A stretch of DNA of 56,865 bases from an uncultured Clostridia bacterium (lineage in GTDB: Bacteria; Bacillota; Clostridia; Peptostreptococcales; Anaerovoracaceae). Shown piece by piece: positions 7,448-16,100 of this stretch; positions within the stretch are counted from its first letter, which is position 1, and each line of letters begins with the position of its first letter. The stretch covers positions 1-56,865 of the forward strand of contig CAKQOE010000011.1 in NCBI GenBank assembly GCA_934255545.1, given 5' to 3'. The notes beneath the pieces were generated by a model, which was not told where the DNA came from, did no database searches, and saw nothing but the letters and a program-made list of their open reading frames with translations. The translations under genes were made by a program, and so were the position numbers.

Positions 7448-8086
7448 TTACTGCACTGCGGCGTTTGGATCATATGCGCCGAAGTCTGATGTGCGGGTGC
7501 AGCGTACCGTTACTCGCTGTCGGCCGCCTACTGTGCAGGTGAAGAGTGTCAGGTCCCAGTCGCCCTCTTCCATCTTTTCTACATCAGTGCCGTTCAGGAG
7601 CTCCAGCTGTGATACCTCGTACTCGAAGCGGTTCCCGTCTGTGTCTGTAAATATGACCTGCGTGCCCGGTTCGAGGCTTTCGAGCGTGCCGAAGTGCGTG
7701 CGGTAGTTGTGGGCCGCTATTATCATATCGTCGAGGTATATTGAGCCCTTGTAGCGGCATGGGGCTACTTTAAGGTTTGGATAGCTCCACTCTGAGAGTA
7801 CGGGGAGCGACAGACCGAGGGCCGGTATCTCTACGTAGCCGACGCAGTCGCGGTCGCCTATGTCTATAGTCGGCATCTCTATGTCAGGGTCTACAAGATA
7901 ATACTGCGAACCATCGCCCGTTATCTGTGATGCGAGCTCGTTGGCAAGCTCGTTTGCGGCGCGGGCGGCGCGGTATGAGTCTATATAATTGTACATTGTC
8001 AGGCAGAGGGCGGCTATTATAAGTATGAGGCCTATCGTCATGGCTTTCATGCCTCTGCGGGATAGGAATTTACGTAAGCTGTTCAT
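7448..8086 (-). CDS. Sortase (second sortase of the pilus region)
   Basis: A membrane-anchored cysteine transpeptidase of 212 residues that should join LPXTG-type proteins to the cell wall. An N-terminal transmembrane segment (residues 15-33) precedes the catalytic domain. The active-site His is in AAHNYRTHFG near residue 126, the Cys in TLFTC near residue 184, and the Arg follows in RQRVTVRC. It lacks the C-terminal membrane helix of the class C enzyme nearby, so it is more likely the anchoring (class B/D-like) enzyme than the polymerase. The start chosen has AAAAGGAG nine bases upstream; a longer frame to 8149 has no such site. It is separated from the pilin genes by two terminators and a tiny gene. 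Confidence 0.88.
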   Translation of the reverse strand: MNSLRKFLSRRGMKAMTIGLILIIAALCLTMYNYIDSYRAARAANELANELASQITGDGSQYYLVDPDIEMPTIDIGDRDCVGYVEIPALGLSLPVLSEWSYPNLKVAPCRYKGSIYLDDMIIAAHNYRTHFGTLESLEPGTQVIFTDTDGNRFEYEVSQLELLNGTDVEKMEEGDWDLTLFTCTVGGRQRVTVRCTRTSDFGAYDPNAAVQ

Positions 8087-8163
8087 TTGTTTTTTCTCCT
8101 TTTGCGTTTTCATCTTAGCATCAAATGGTTGTAATTTCAAGCTTGGCAAAGCAATGATATTTG

Positions 8164-8192
8164 TTGACTTTTTGAATAAAATAGGTTACATT
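8164..8192 (+). promoter_or_regulatory. Possible plus-strand promoter facing the tiny membrane-peptide gene
   Basis: TTGACT (8164-8169), 17 bases, TACATT (8187-8192) on the plus strand. No plus-strand gene lies downstream, only the 3' end of the minus-strand peptide gene and its two-way terminator. It could make an antisense RNA. The -10 is imperfect. Confidence 0.4.
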
Positions 8193-8236
8193 ATAGGAGT
8201 AATAACTACGCATATATGATTTCAAAACAAAAAGCG

Positions 8237-8266
8237 AAAACCCCCGAAATGTGACTTCGGGGGTTT
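8237..8266. terminator. Strong bidirectional terminator after the tiny peptide gene
   Basis: AAAACCCCCGAA and TTCGGGGGTTTT form a perfect 12-pair stem with a six-base loop, with T-rich DNA on both sides. It follows the peptide stop at 8300 by 33 bp on the minus strand. Confidence 0.9.
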
Positions 8267-8299
8267 TCTATTTCGTTTACTTTTAAAAAGTGAGGTGAC

Positions 8300-8404
8300 T
8301 TACTCCTCAGGCTTCTTTTCGATCATACTGTCAAGCCATTTACAAACATAATAGCTAAGTACATTTGCCGCGACAGATGCTATTACAGCATATATGATTT
8401 CCAC
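8300..8404 (-). CDS. Tiny single-pass membrane peptide, type I toxin-like
   Basis: A 34-codon gene starting GTG, eight bases after a near-perfect AAAGGAGG. The peptide has one hydrophobic segment (IIYAVIASVAANVLSYYV), then CKWLDS and a charged tail MIEKKPEE. The segment SVAA..V.YY.CKWLDS is shared with the plus-strand peptide at 41253-41345, so the two are paralogues. Small size, single helix, very strong ribosome site and immediate terminator are features of type I toxins and of small membrane regulators. The function is not established. An ATG six bases upstream is in frame but almost touches the ribosome site. It lies between the minor pilin and second sortase genes, on the same strand. 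Confidence 0.7.
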   Translation of the reverse strand: MEIIYAVIASVAANVLSYYVCKWLDSMIEKKPEE

Positions 8405-8567
8405 GCACATCACCTCCTTTCGAGGCTGATGCCGTGTTTATTTTAACAGTTTTTTACATAAAGTTCTACCTGTATTTTTAATTTATGTTATTTTTATACA
8501 TTTATAGAGTTTTAAGTAATATTGCTTATCGGTGATAGGCAATTAATTAAAATCTTTTATATACTAC

Positions 8568-8595
8568 AAAAGGAAGCCGTGCGAGGCTCCCTTTT
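8568..8595 (-). terminator. Terminator of the minor pilin gene
   Basis: On the minus strand AAAAGGGAGCC and GGCTTCCTTTT pair with one mismatch around a six-base loop, ending in a T-run, 65 bp after the stop at 8660. A separate ten-pair hairpin (about 8522-8543) lies just beyond. Confidence 0.75.
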
Positions 8596-8659
8596 GTGTT
8601 TTGGATTCTGTTATGAAGTCTATATACTGAAAAGTATTTTGATCTTTGTCTGTTTTCTT

Positions 8660-9913
8660 TTATCTGTTTTCTTCTGACTCGTCTTTTCTGCTGCGGAGCC
8701 AGCCTATTGAGAAGAAGGCTATACCGGCTACTGCGAGGATCGGTACCGGCCACCAGAGCTGGCCTGTCTGCGGCAGTTTTGCTGCGTTTGCAGGTGATGC
8801 CGGATTCTTGATGTTTGTGGCGTTATCGCCCGGTGTCCGGCCCGGGTCGAGTGGTACGTCAGGGTCGTCTATGTTTGTTGGCGGGATGTCGCCACCTGTT
8901 CCGGGGTCACCGCCCGGACCCGGACCCGGGTCGAGTGGTGTGTCAGGTTCATCAATATCCGTAGTATGAGTGTTTGTTACTGTGAAAGTATTACCCTCTG
9001 CCTCTGTAAGTACAGTGTATTTATCTGATGGGGCGCCTACTTCGTTCACCACCCATGAATTGCCTTTAGAAAGGCCGGTCCATGTGTGTCTCCAGTTATT
9101 TGACTTGCTGAGTTCCTGTGATGCATATACTTTACCATCGCGCAGGAGTTCTACAGTTACAGAATCAGGACGATCGCTTTCCTTGCCTTCATCCTTCCAA
9201 ATCTTGAGGACTGTAATGCTTTTAGTGGAGTTTCCACCACCGCCGCCAGAAGTTGGATCATCATATTTAGGCGTCACTATCTGGTTAGGATCCCATTCCT
9301 TTCCTTCTTTATCAAGACTTGGCAGACATCTGAGTACCGGTGTAAAATTATAAGTAGTCCTTCCTGATGTTATACTATCTATAGTTATGAGATAAAGACC
9401 ATTTTTTAAACCAGTTTGCGTAGCTGTCTTTCCTTCATCATCTGTTGTAAGTTTCCAATAATTTTCAGCAAATCCGTCTCGCTTATCAAACCCTTCCTTA
9501 ACAGTATATCCAGCAAGCGTTTTAGCACGAGCAGGCCACTTGTCTTCTGTGCTTGCAAGAGATACATTTCCAACACCGTTATTTTCCTTATAGTTTTTAT
9601 TATCATCAGGCTCTGCATCTGAAACATCAGACTCAAAACCCGGATCAAAGAGCTTAGTCTTAGTATATTTAACGTAACCATTTTCTATCTTGGCATCAGC
9701 TACTTTATAGATATTTACTTTTACCTTTGCTCTTACACTTTTAGGAATATTCGTATTAAGCTCAACAGTTATTGAGTTTTTTCCATCACTACTGTCAAAT
9801 TCGGATGCTGACGCTGCGTAAGCTGCAGGGACTGTCAGTCCTATGGCTACGGTAAGGGCCGTAACCAGTGCGAGGACTCTTCTGAAATGTTTCCGTCTCA
9901 ATTCTCTGACCAC
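8660..9913 (-). CDS. LPXTG-anchored minor pilin with CnaB-type domain
   Basis: A secreted surface protein of 417 residues. A basic start and hydrophobic stretch ending AYAASA form the signal peptide. An N-terminal pilin-like region (about 35-220) precedes a CnaB-type domain (about 225-320; SITVLKIWKDE to NTFTVTNT). A Pro/Gly/Asp linker follows with two copies of PxxPLDPG, then the sorting signal LPQTG, a hydrophobic helix and a basic tail. Its LPQTG differs from the LPETG of the other two pilus proteins, so a different sortase may anchor it, and it is a candidate base subunit. It follows the class C sortase gene by about 130 bp and ends at a terminator. Confidence 0.85.
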   Translation of the reverse strand: MVRELRRKHFRRVLALVTALTVAIGLTVPAAYAASASEFDSSDGKNSITVELNTNIPKSVRAKVKVNIYKVADAKIENGYVKYTKTKLFDPGFESDVSDAEPDDNKNYKENNGVGNVSLASTEDKWPARAKTLAGYTVKEGFDKRDGFAENYWKLTTDDEGKTATQTGLKNGLYLITIDSITSGRTTYNFTPVLRCLPSLDKEGKEWDPNQIVTPKYDDPTSGGGGGNSTKSITVLKIWKDEGKESDRPDSVTVELLRDGKVYASQELSKSNNWRHTWTGLSKGNSWVVNEVGAPSDKYTVLTEAEGNTFTVTNTHTTDIDEPDTPLDPGPGPGGDPGTGGDIPPTNIDDPDVPLDPGRTPGDNATNIKNPASPANAAKLPQTGQLWWPVPILAVAGIAFFSIGWLRSRKDESEENR

Positions 9914-10040
9914 CTTTCCCAGTAACTGTCTGCCGCAGGATGTGGGTCCGCGGGCGGACGATCGTTTGAATGCATTAATTTATTAGTTCATTGGTTCGGT
10001 TATATTTATATAACTATTTTATCACTTTTCCAGTGAAATA

Positions 10041-11132
10041 TCACTCTGCTTTGTTTTCCGGCGCGTTTTCCTGCGGCTCGATTTCTTGCGGTGCGGGCGA
10101 TGCTGCGTCGTCCCCGGATACCGGTGGAGCGCTGTTTCCCTGCGATGTCTGCGTCGCGGTCTCATCTTCTGCCAGTTGGGCATCTATGAATTCGCGCAGC
10201 TTTTCGTGATCCGTCCGCGGATCCTTCACCTTTTTCTCCGGCTTTCTGCGTGTTTTGAAAAGCAGGATGATGAGGAGGATCAGGAGGATAGGAACTGCTA
10301 TGACAGGGGCTATGAGCATCGGTTCTACGCGCAGGCCTTCGTTTGACACTTTGGCGTCTACCGTCGTTTCTACGCGGTGGCCGCGTACCAGCAGGCGGTG
10401 GGTATTGATGCCGTACGGCGTGCATGTTACGAGCGTGCAGTAGTCCTGCCCCGGTTCTATTTCGAGGTCGTACAGCTCGTCGGGAAGCACTATCCTTATC
10501 TGGTCTACCTCGTATGTGAGCGTGTCGTTGAGGACGTTGAGCATGAACGTGTCACCCTCCTGCAGCCTGTCGAGGTTCGTGAAGAGCTTCGCTGACGGAA
10601 GTCCTCTGTGGCCTGAGAGCACGCAGTGAGTTGACTCGCCGCCTACCGGCAGCGACGACCCCGGCAGGTGACCCGCCGAGTGCTGGAGTATGTCATCGTC
10701 TACTCCGTGATATATAGGAAGATTTACCCTTATGGACGGGATCTCGATGTATCCCATCACGCCGTCGTCCGCTACGTTGAGCAGGCTGTCGTAACGAGCC
10801 TTCTGCTCGTCGCTCATGATGTACCTGTTGGAAGTATTTAGCAGGTCGGCGTTGTACTGTCGCGCCGCAGCCCAGTATTCGTCGAAATCCTCTTCCGTCA
10901 TGTTTGCCAGCGCTTCGTTATAATCTGTGATGACGCGGGTGGCGTGGAAGGAGTTCCAGTAATTGCTGAGCGACGGGTACAGCAGCAAGGAGAGCCCTAT
11001 GATGAATACTATGACCAGAATGATCGTTGAAGTATTTGATTTTTTCTTCTTTTTCTTAACGGTCTTACCGTCTGCAGCCGTCACCGGCTGAGAGGGCTCC
11101 GCATTCTGATCAAGTTCCTTTTTTCTTTTCAT
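10041..11132 (-). CDS. Class C (pilus-polymerising) sortase
   Basis: A membrane transpeptidase that should link pilin subunits. The 363-residue chain has an N-terminal helix (about 35-55), a coiled segment, the catalytic His in VLSGHRG near residue 175, Cys in TLVTC near 236 and Arg in HRLLVRGHR near 247. A second membrane helix (PVIAVPILLILLIILLF) comes near residue 285, and a long Pro/Glu/Ala-rich cytoplasmic tail ends the protein. Two helices are the mark of class C. The start is the ATG at 11132, after AAGGAG; the frame extends upstream to 11222 without a ribosome site. It lies between the major and minor pilin genes, as usual for such loci. Confidence 0.9.
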   Translation of the reverse strand: MKRKKELDQNAEPSQPVTAADGKTVKKKKKKSNTSTIILVIVFIIGLSLLLYPSLSNYWNSFHATRVITDYNEALANMTEEDFDEYWAAARQYNADLLNTSNRYIMSDEQKARYDSLLNVADDGVMGYIEIPSIRVNLPIYHGVDDDILQHSAGHLPGSSLPVGGESTHCVLSGHRGLPSAKLFTNLDRLQEGDTFMLNVLNDTLTYEVDQIRIVLPDELYDLEIEPGQDYCTLVTCTPYGINTHRLLVRGHRVETTVDAKVSNEGLRVEPMLIAPVIAVPILLILLIILLFKTRRKPEKKVKDPRTDHEKLREFIDAQLAEDETATQTSQGNSAPPVSGDDAASPAPQEIEPQENAPENKAE

Positions 11133-11160
11133 AACGTTCTCCTTGCCGTTGTACGCGAAA

Positions 11161-11209
11161 CGGTCCTGCAAGCTGACCGCCGATTCCGGCAGCCTGCCCG
11201 GCAGGACCG
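11161..11209. repeat. GC-rich hairpin just upstream of the class C sortase gene
   Basis: CGGTCCTGC (11161-11169) pairs with GCAGGACCG (11201-11209). A smaller dyad CCTGCC-C-GGCAGG (11193-11205) overlaps the right arm, so two alternative folds are possible in the leader of the sortase gene. Confidence 0.55.
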
Positions 11210-11270
11210 CTCCGCACGGCATTATTTACGTTTTTCTTTCTCGTTCGTTTATGTATCGTATGAATGTTTT

Positions 11271-11287
11271 CCGGCTTATGCTGCCGG
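11271..11287. repeat. Small hairpin in the pilin-sortase gap
   Basis: CCGGC-TTATGCT-GCCGG, five pairs, in the 330-bp gap (11133-11462) between the major pilin and sortase genes. I see no gene in this gap, only this hairpin and those at 11161 and 11370. None has a T-run. Confidence 0.4.
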
Positions 11288-11369
11288 GGCATCCATGTCG
11301 ATCTTCGTTAACAATTTTATTATCTCAAAAGTTTTTCAAAATCCGAATTCAATATCGAACCCGATTCCC

Positions 11370-11386
11370 GCAGGCGTGCTGCCTGC
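11370..11386. repeat. GC-rich hairpin after the major pilin gene
   Basis: GCAGGC-GTGCT-GCCTGC, six perfect pairs, about 80 bp after the pilin stop. It could reduce read-through or protect the 3' end of the abundant pilin mRNA. No T-run follows. Confidence 0.5.
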
Positions 11387-11462
11387 TTGTATTGTTTTTT
11401 GTCCCGGCCGGTAGGTGATAGAGTTATTTCGATCATCTCCGGTTCAGGGGTTTTCAGAGCTT

Positions 11463-12953
11463 CTACTTGTCTGAGTGCATTCTTCTTCTTGTTACGAATA
11501 CTACTCCTGCTCCGATCACGAGGATCGCGCCGATTAAGTAGAATATTGTTGTGCCTATGCCGCCTGTTTCTGGGAGCTGTGAACCCTTAAAGTTATTTAC
11601 AATAGCGGCTGTATTCTCGGCTACCTCTTTGTCACCTATTGTAATCGTGCAAGTACCATTATTATTGTCTACTATAGTAATTTTTATAGGTTCAGATAAA
11701 GTATTATATCCTTCCGGCGTTTCTATTTCTTCTAAGAGGTACTTTCCTGCAGCTAAACCATTAAAGTTAAATGTAGCTTTATTATCATCAAGACTAACAA
11801 TACCTATTCCACCACCTGTAGTGCTATCTAACTTTGTACGGTCCTGCTTTATAGACATTATAGCATTACCGCTCTTTTTCCAATCATTATCAGCTTTATA
11901 AAGTGCGAATCCTGCGCCAGGTAACATTGCATGATTAGTTCCATCTTCCTTTACAAACTTTAAGTTGAAATTGTGAACTACAACTTCAGGAACATCATAT
12001 TCACCTAACCCATCTGCTTTAGGGTTATTTGAGTATTTATAATTTACATTATTCTTTGCATCAACACTTATAGCATCTGCAGTAACCTTAGCCTTGTATT
12101 CAATATAAAGCGTATCCTTTGCTGATATACCAGAAACTGCTGTCTTTAAATCAGAAATGTTTACAGTTATAGAATTTCCACTTACATTCTTCTCGTCTGA
12201 CACTAAGTCTGAAATTGTATTTGGTAAAGTTTCACCTTCTTTAATATAATATGCATTAATAGAGTTTTTTACATATTCAAGATTAGTCATAGTATCAGCT
12301 ATTATAAGCTTATATGTATCATAGTCTGCATAATTATCTGGTGTTTTAAAAGTAAGCTTATAAGTTACTTCTTCGCCTACAGCTGCATTTGTTTTATCAG
12401 CAGTTTTCCCAGGTGTTGGTATTTTGCCATCATCTTTAGGATCGAGAGATATGTCGCCTACAACCTTAAGCATATAATCTGCTAATACGTGATTCTTATT
12501 AATATTGCTTGAGTTTTCAGTTTCTATTATAAGGTAATATCCCGGAGTTACAGAAGCTGTATACTTTTCATTATCATAAGTTAATACAGTCCCTTTAGTT
12601 GTATCTACCTTATCAGCAATAACCTTTGCAAAAGCTCTTGCTATTGCCTCCTTATCTCCTGTCTGCTTACCGAGTTCCTCAGCAATATCTTTTGCAGTAT
12701 TTTTACCTAAATAAGTGAATCCCGTTATTTTAGTCTTATCAATATCTGATCCCCATGCTATGTTAGACAGCGTTTTATCACTTACCTTTAAATCACCACT
12801 AAAAATCTGATATGCAGTATATGTATGGTTTGCTTCTGCTTTTGTAACTGTTATTGTATACTTTACCGTATCCGCAAAAGCGAATGTTGACATCATTCCT
12901 ACTACCATTAAGAGGGTGAGCAGGATAGATATGGCTTTTTTTGTGTTTCTCAT
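11463..12953 (-). CDS. LPXTG major pilin (SpaA-type backbone subunit)
   Basis: A secreted pilus backbone protein of 496 residues. The signal peptide MRNTKKAISILLTLLMVVGM.. ends near TFAFA (residue 27). Three Ig-like domains follow: an N-terminal domain to about 165, a middle one (TADKTNAAVGEEVTYKLTF onwards) and a C-terminal CnaB/SpaA-type domain (NLKFVKEDG onwards) with an E-box-like LLEEIETPEGYN. The sorting signal is LPETG followed by a hydrophobic helix and TRRRMHSDK. The linking lysine of the pilin motif is probably in ISLDPKDDGK near residue 160, a variant of the usual YPKN. The position before the class C sortase and the pilin layout support the backbone role. Confidence 0.88.
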   Translation of the reverse strand: MRNTKKAISILLTLLMVVGMMSTFAFADTVKYTITVTKAEANHTYTAYQIFSGDLKVSDKTLSNIAWGSDIDKTKITGFTYLGKNTAKDIAEELGKQTGDKEAIARAFAKVIADKVDTTKGTVLTYDNEKYTASVTPGYYLIIETENSSNINKNHVLADYMLKVVGDISLDPKDDGKIPTPGKTADKTNAAVGEEVTYKLTFKTPDNYADYDTYKLIIADTMTNLEYVKNSINAYYIKEGETLPNTISDLVSDEKNVSGNSITVNISDLKTAVSGISAKDTLYIEYKAKVTADAISVDAKNNVNYKYSNNPKADGLGEYDVPEVVVHNFNLKFVKEDGTNHAMLPGAGFALYKADNDWKKSGNAIMSIKQDRTKLDSTTGGGIGIVSLDDNKATFNFNGLAAGKYLLEEIETPEGYNTLSEPIKITIVDNNNGTCTITIGDKEVAENTAAIVNNFKGSQLPETGGIGTTIFYLIGAILVIGAGVVFVTRRRMHSDK

Positions 12954-13011
12954 AATTCTTTCCTTTCTTTGACTTCTGAGATCTTGGGAGCAGCTGCCGG
13001 AGGCTTCTGGT

Positions 13012-13028
13012 CAGCCGCCGGGCGGCTG
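13012..13028. repeat. 17-bp GC-rich palindrome between adhesin and major pilin genes
   Basis: CAGCCGCC-G-GGCGGCTG, eight perfect pairs about one base. The element at 24213-24229 is its exact reverse complement, so they are the same 17-mer in opposite orientation. Outer bases GGGAGCAGC and GCTGCTTCCC can extend the fold. The gap holds no gene. Confidence 0.65.
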
Positions 13029-13113
13029 CTTCCCGGGTTGTTAACGATTTGTTTTAAGTTGTTCTTATTATATTGATCATGTTCATTTTTTCGGACGTAT
13101 CAGGGGTCGGAAG

Positions 13114-16100
13114 TTAATTTTCCTCTTCTTCCTGTCTGCGTCTTTTTATGAATGTGATCGTAAGCGGTGCTGTTATCAGCATTGCGCCTAATAAGTAAAG
13201 TAATGTTGTGCCTGGGCCGCCGGTTTCTGGGAGTTCTACTGACTGTACTTCTACCTGAATTACAGGATGTAAATAATCAAATGTTTTATCTTCATTTTTA
13301 TATTTACATTCCACAGTTGCTCTTTCATTAGAACGGAAACCACGTTTTCCTGCTGATGTTATTCCTGTACCTTCCTGACCAGTGTTATTATAACCATCCT
13401 TGTCACCAACTTTGTCCTGTATGTATGTTGATTCTGCATACTGTGTTGGCTTAATATTTAATGTAACTTCGAAAGTGTACTTAGGATTTAATTCATATTC
13501 AGATGGGAACGTCATAATAATTTTTCCATTCTCTAATTTTGCATTCACTGTAATATCACGTCCTAAATCTGTATCGGTGAATTTAAAGTTATTATCTCCT
13601 GAATCGGTTACACCCACATTAGCACCAGTTTCATTATCTTTTATTGTAACTCTTGGCACTGCATCTGTTACTGCTTCAGCATATTCAGAAAGTGTATCCG
13701 TAACTACTACATTCGTACACTTATACGTTGTCACACTTTCTTCTATCGATGAAAATGCATTTGTTAAATCTGATGCATCGCTAGCATCATAGTGGCCTTT
13801 TATAATAGTTTTTGGAAATTCTACGTAGTTTATATAGTCATGATAGTAATAACTATAGTAACCAGTATTTTTCTTATAGTTATAATAATCATTCGTATCC
13901 GAATCAATCAATGCTTTAATACGAGCATATTCATTTGAATTACCAATCCCTATAGTATAGAAGTAATTCAGTGAAGTCATTTTGCTTACCTCACGCTGAG
14001 CTTTAGCAAGCACATCAGAATCAAAGTCACTCCATTTTGTAGGATTTCCATCGGACGCAAATATTATAACTTTCGTAGCTCCCGTACGTGACCTTGTCAG
14101 TAAATCATTTGCCTTTACCATTGCATCTTCATAATTGGTTGCGCCATTTGCTGATCTATTATCTAATGCATGCTCTAATTCTACCTGATTCCAAGTCCAG
14201 TCACAATTTATTGCTGCTGTGCTTCCGAATGTAACTAATGAAACTCGCGTATCTAAATTACTATTATTCTTAAAGTTAGACGTTACATTTTTTATAGCAT
14301 TTTTAGCATTATCTAGTCGAGACCCTTTCATACTTCCTGAAACATCCATTACATATATAATATCTAGCTTAGCTTTATTTTTTTCAGTTCCTACTTTACC
14401 CGATACAGTTAATGTCAGGTCATAAGTTTTATCTTCCAACTTGGTCACATACTTACTCATGCCTAACTGAGTTTCTGAAAATTCCCCTCCTGTCTGGTTT
14501 GGAACAGTATCAATTTCTGCAAAATTAAAAATCGTAGCTTTATCTTTCTCCACCGTCTTAGGGTCTACAACTTTTTTATTTTCAATAATGCATATATAGT
14601 TATTATTTAAAGAAATTTTTCCATCTGATATTGTTAATTGTTTACTGCTATCAGATATACCTGTTACATCTAAATAACGTTCTCTTCCATCACCATCAAT
14701 GTAATAAAATGCTTTTTCCGACGCCCTATATGTCCACAATAACTCTTTAGCATACGATTCAATTTGCTGCTCTAATTTAGAATCATTACTTGAAACACCC
14801 TGTATTTTTGTATAATCCAATTTATTACTCTCATGAGTTAGTGCATAATATTCACTCGTGATTTTATCAAACGAACTATTGGAAGATCCTGGTTTATACC
14901 CATTTTCTTCATTTGTTGAGGATGTAGTTTTTTTAAGTATTGCATATATGAGATATTGTTTCCCATCCACAAGCTTTTCATTTGATGCATTTCGTATCAC
15001 TGTCGCTGTAACCGAAAAGCTGTCCTGAACAAATTCAAACGTAGAGTTTGTTACTTCTTCAGGTGTTATTATCTCAGGTATTTCATCAACATTATCTGTT
15101 CTATCTGCTGATTCATCTGATGCTAATGCAGCAGGTCTGAGGCTAAATGTTGAGAATTTCGATATATCTGATTTTGATGTCCAGCTATCGTCTGTTTCCG
15201 CTGTCGCTGTTGTCTTTGCGAAGTGAACTACTGTTGCTGTCTGATCATCGTTTACTTCTACTCTGTCAGTGTATCTGATCTTTACTGATACAGGAGCTGC
15301 AGGCTCGATTTCTTCACCTTCAGTTGTTATGAACTTGAGATCAAAGAATCTCGCGAATGAGATTCCAAGGTCATCTTCATTTTCTGCCTCTGAGTCTTCC
15401 ATAAGCTTTTCTACAGTTCTGTTATAGTAATCTTCGTAAGCGTCTGTTCCTTTCTGAAGTTCTTCTGCTTCGAGGTGAACGCCTTCAGGAAGCTGAGCTT
15501 CTTCTGTGTATTCTACCTTTATAACGTAATCTGAGCCTTCATACTTAAGAGGTTCTATTTCCTGTTCTTCTACCGGCTTCTGCTCTTCAACGCCTTCGTA
15601 TACGTTCTTTGCGTTTGTGAGCGATATGTAGCCGAGGATCTTTTCGTTGCTGAGGTCGTAGTCTACGTACTGAACCTGATCTGATGAGTTGCCTTCTATG
15701 ACTTTTATGCTCTCTGCTACAGGTACTTCTACTTCTTCTGTCCTGAGCTCGTCGCCGGAGGCGTCGTCAGATGTAGCTTCATTTATGTATTTCAGGGCAT
15801 TCATTGCGCCTGATTCTATTGCCGATCCATCTTTTGTGATGTGGCGGATGACTGTTTTTGTGCCATATGTAACTTCTGAGATGATGCCAACGTGGTTTGG
15901 TCTGTCGGCGTCGCTCTGGTCGAAGAATACTATGTCGCCTGCTTCAGGGACGTAGAGATCTGCGTCTTCGTAAATTTCCATTTTTTTGAGGTTCGTTACC
16001 CAATCTGAGCAGTTTGCGTTCTGCGGGATGGCTTTTTCGTCTATGCCTGCGTATTTGAGGCAGAATGAAACGAACATCGCGCACCAGTCGCCGTAAGGGT

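Noticed and set aside
8800..8960. Plus-strand open frame full of Gly/Pro/Ser opposite the minor pilin linker.
   Set aside because: It is a shadow of the repetitive PxxPLDPG coding on the minus strand and has no ribosome site.
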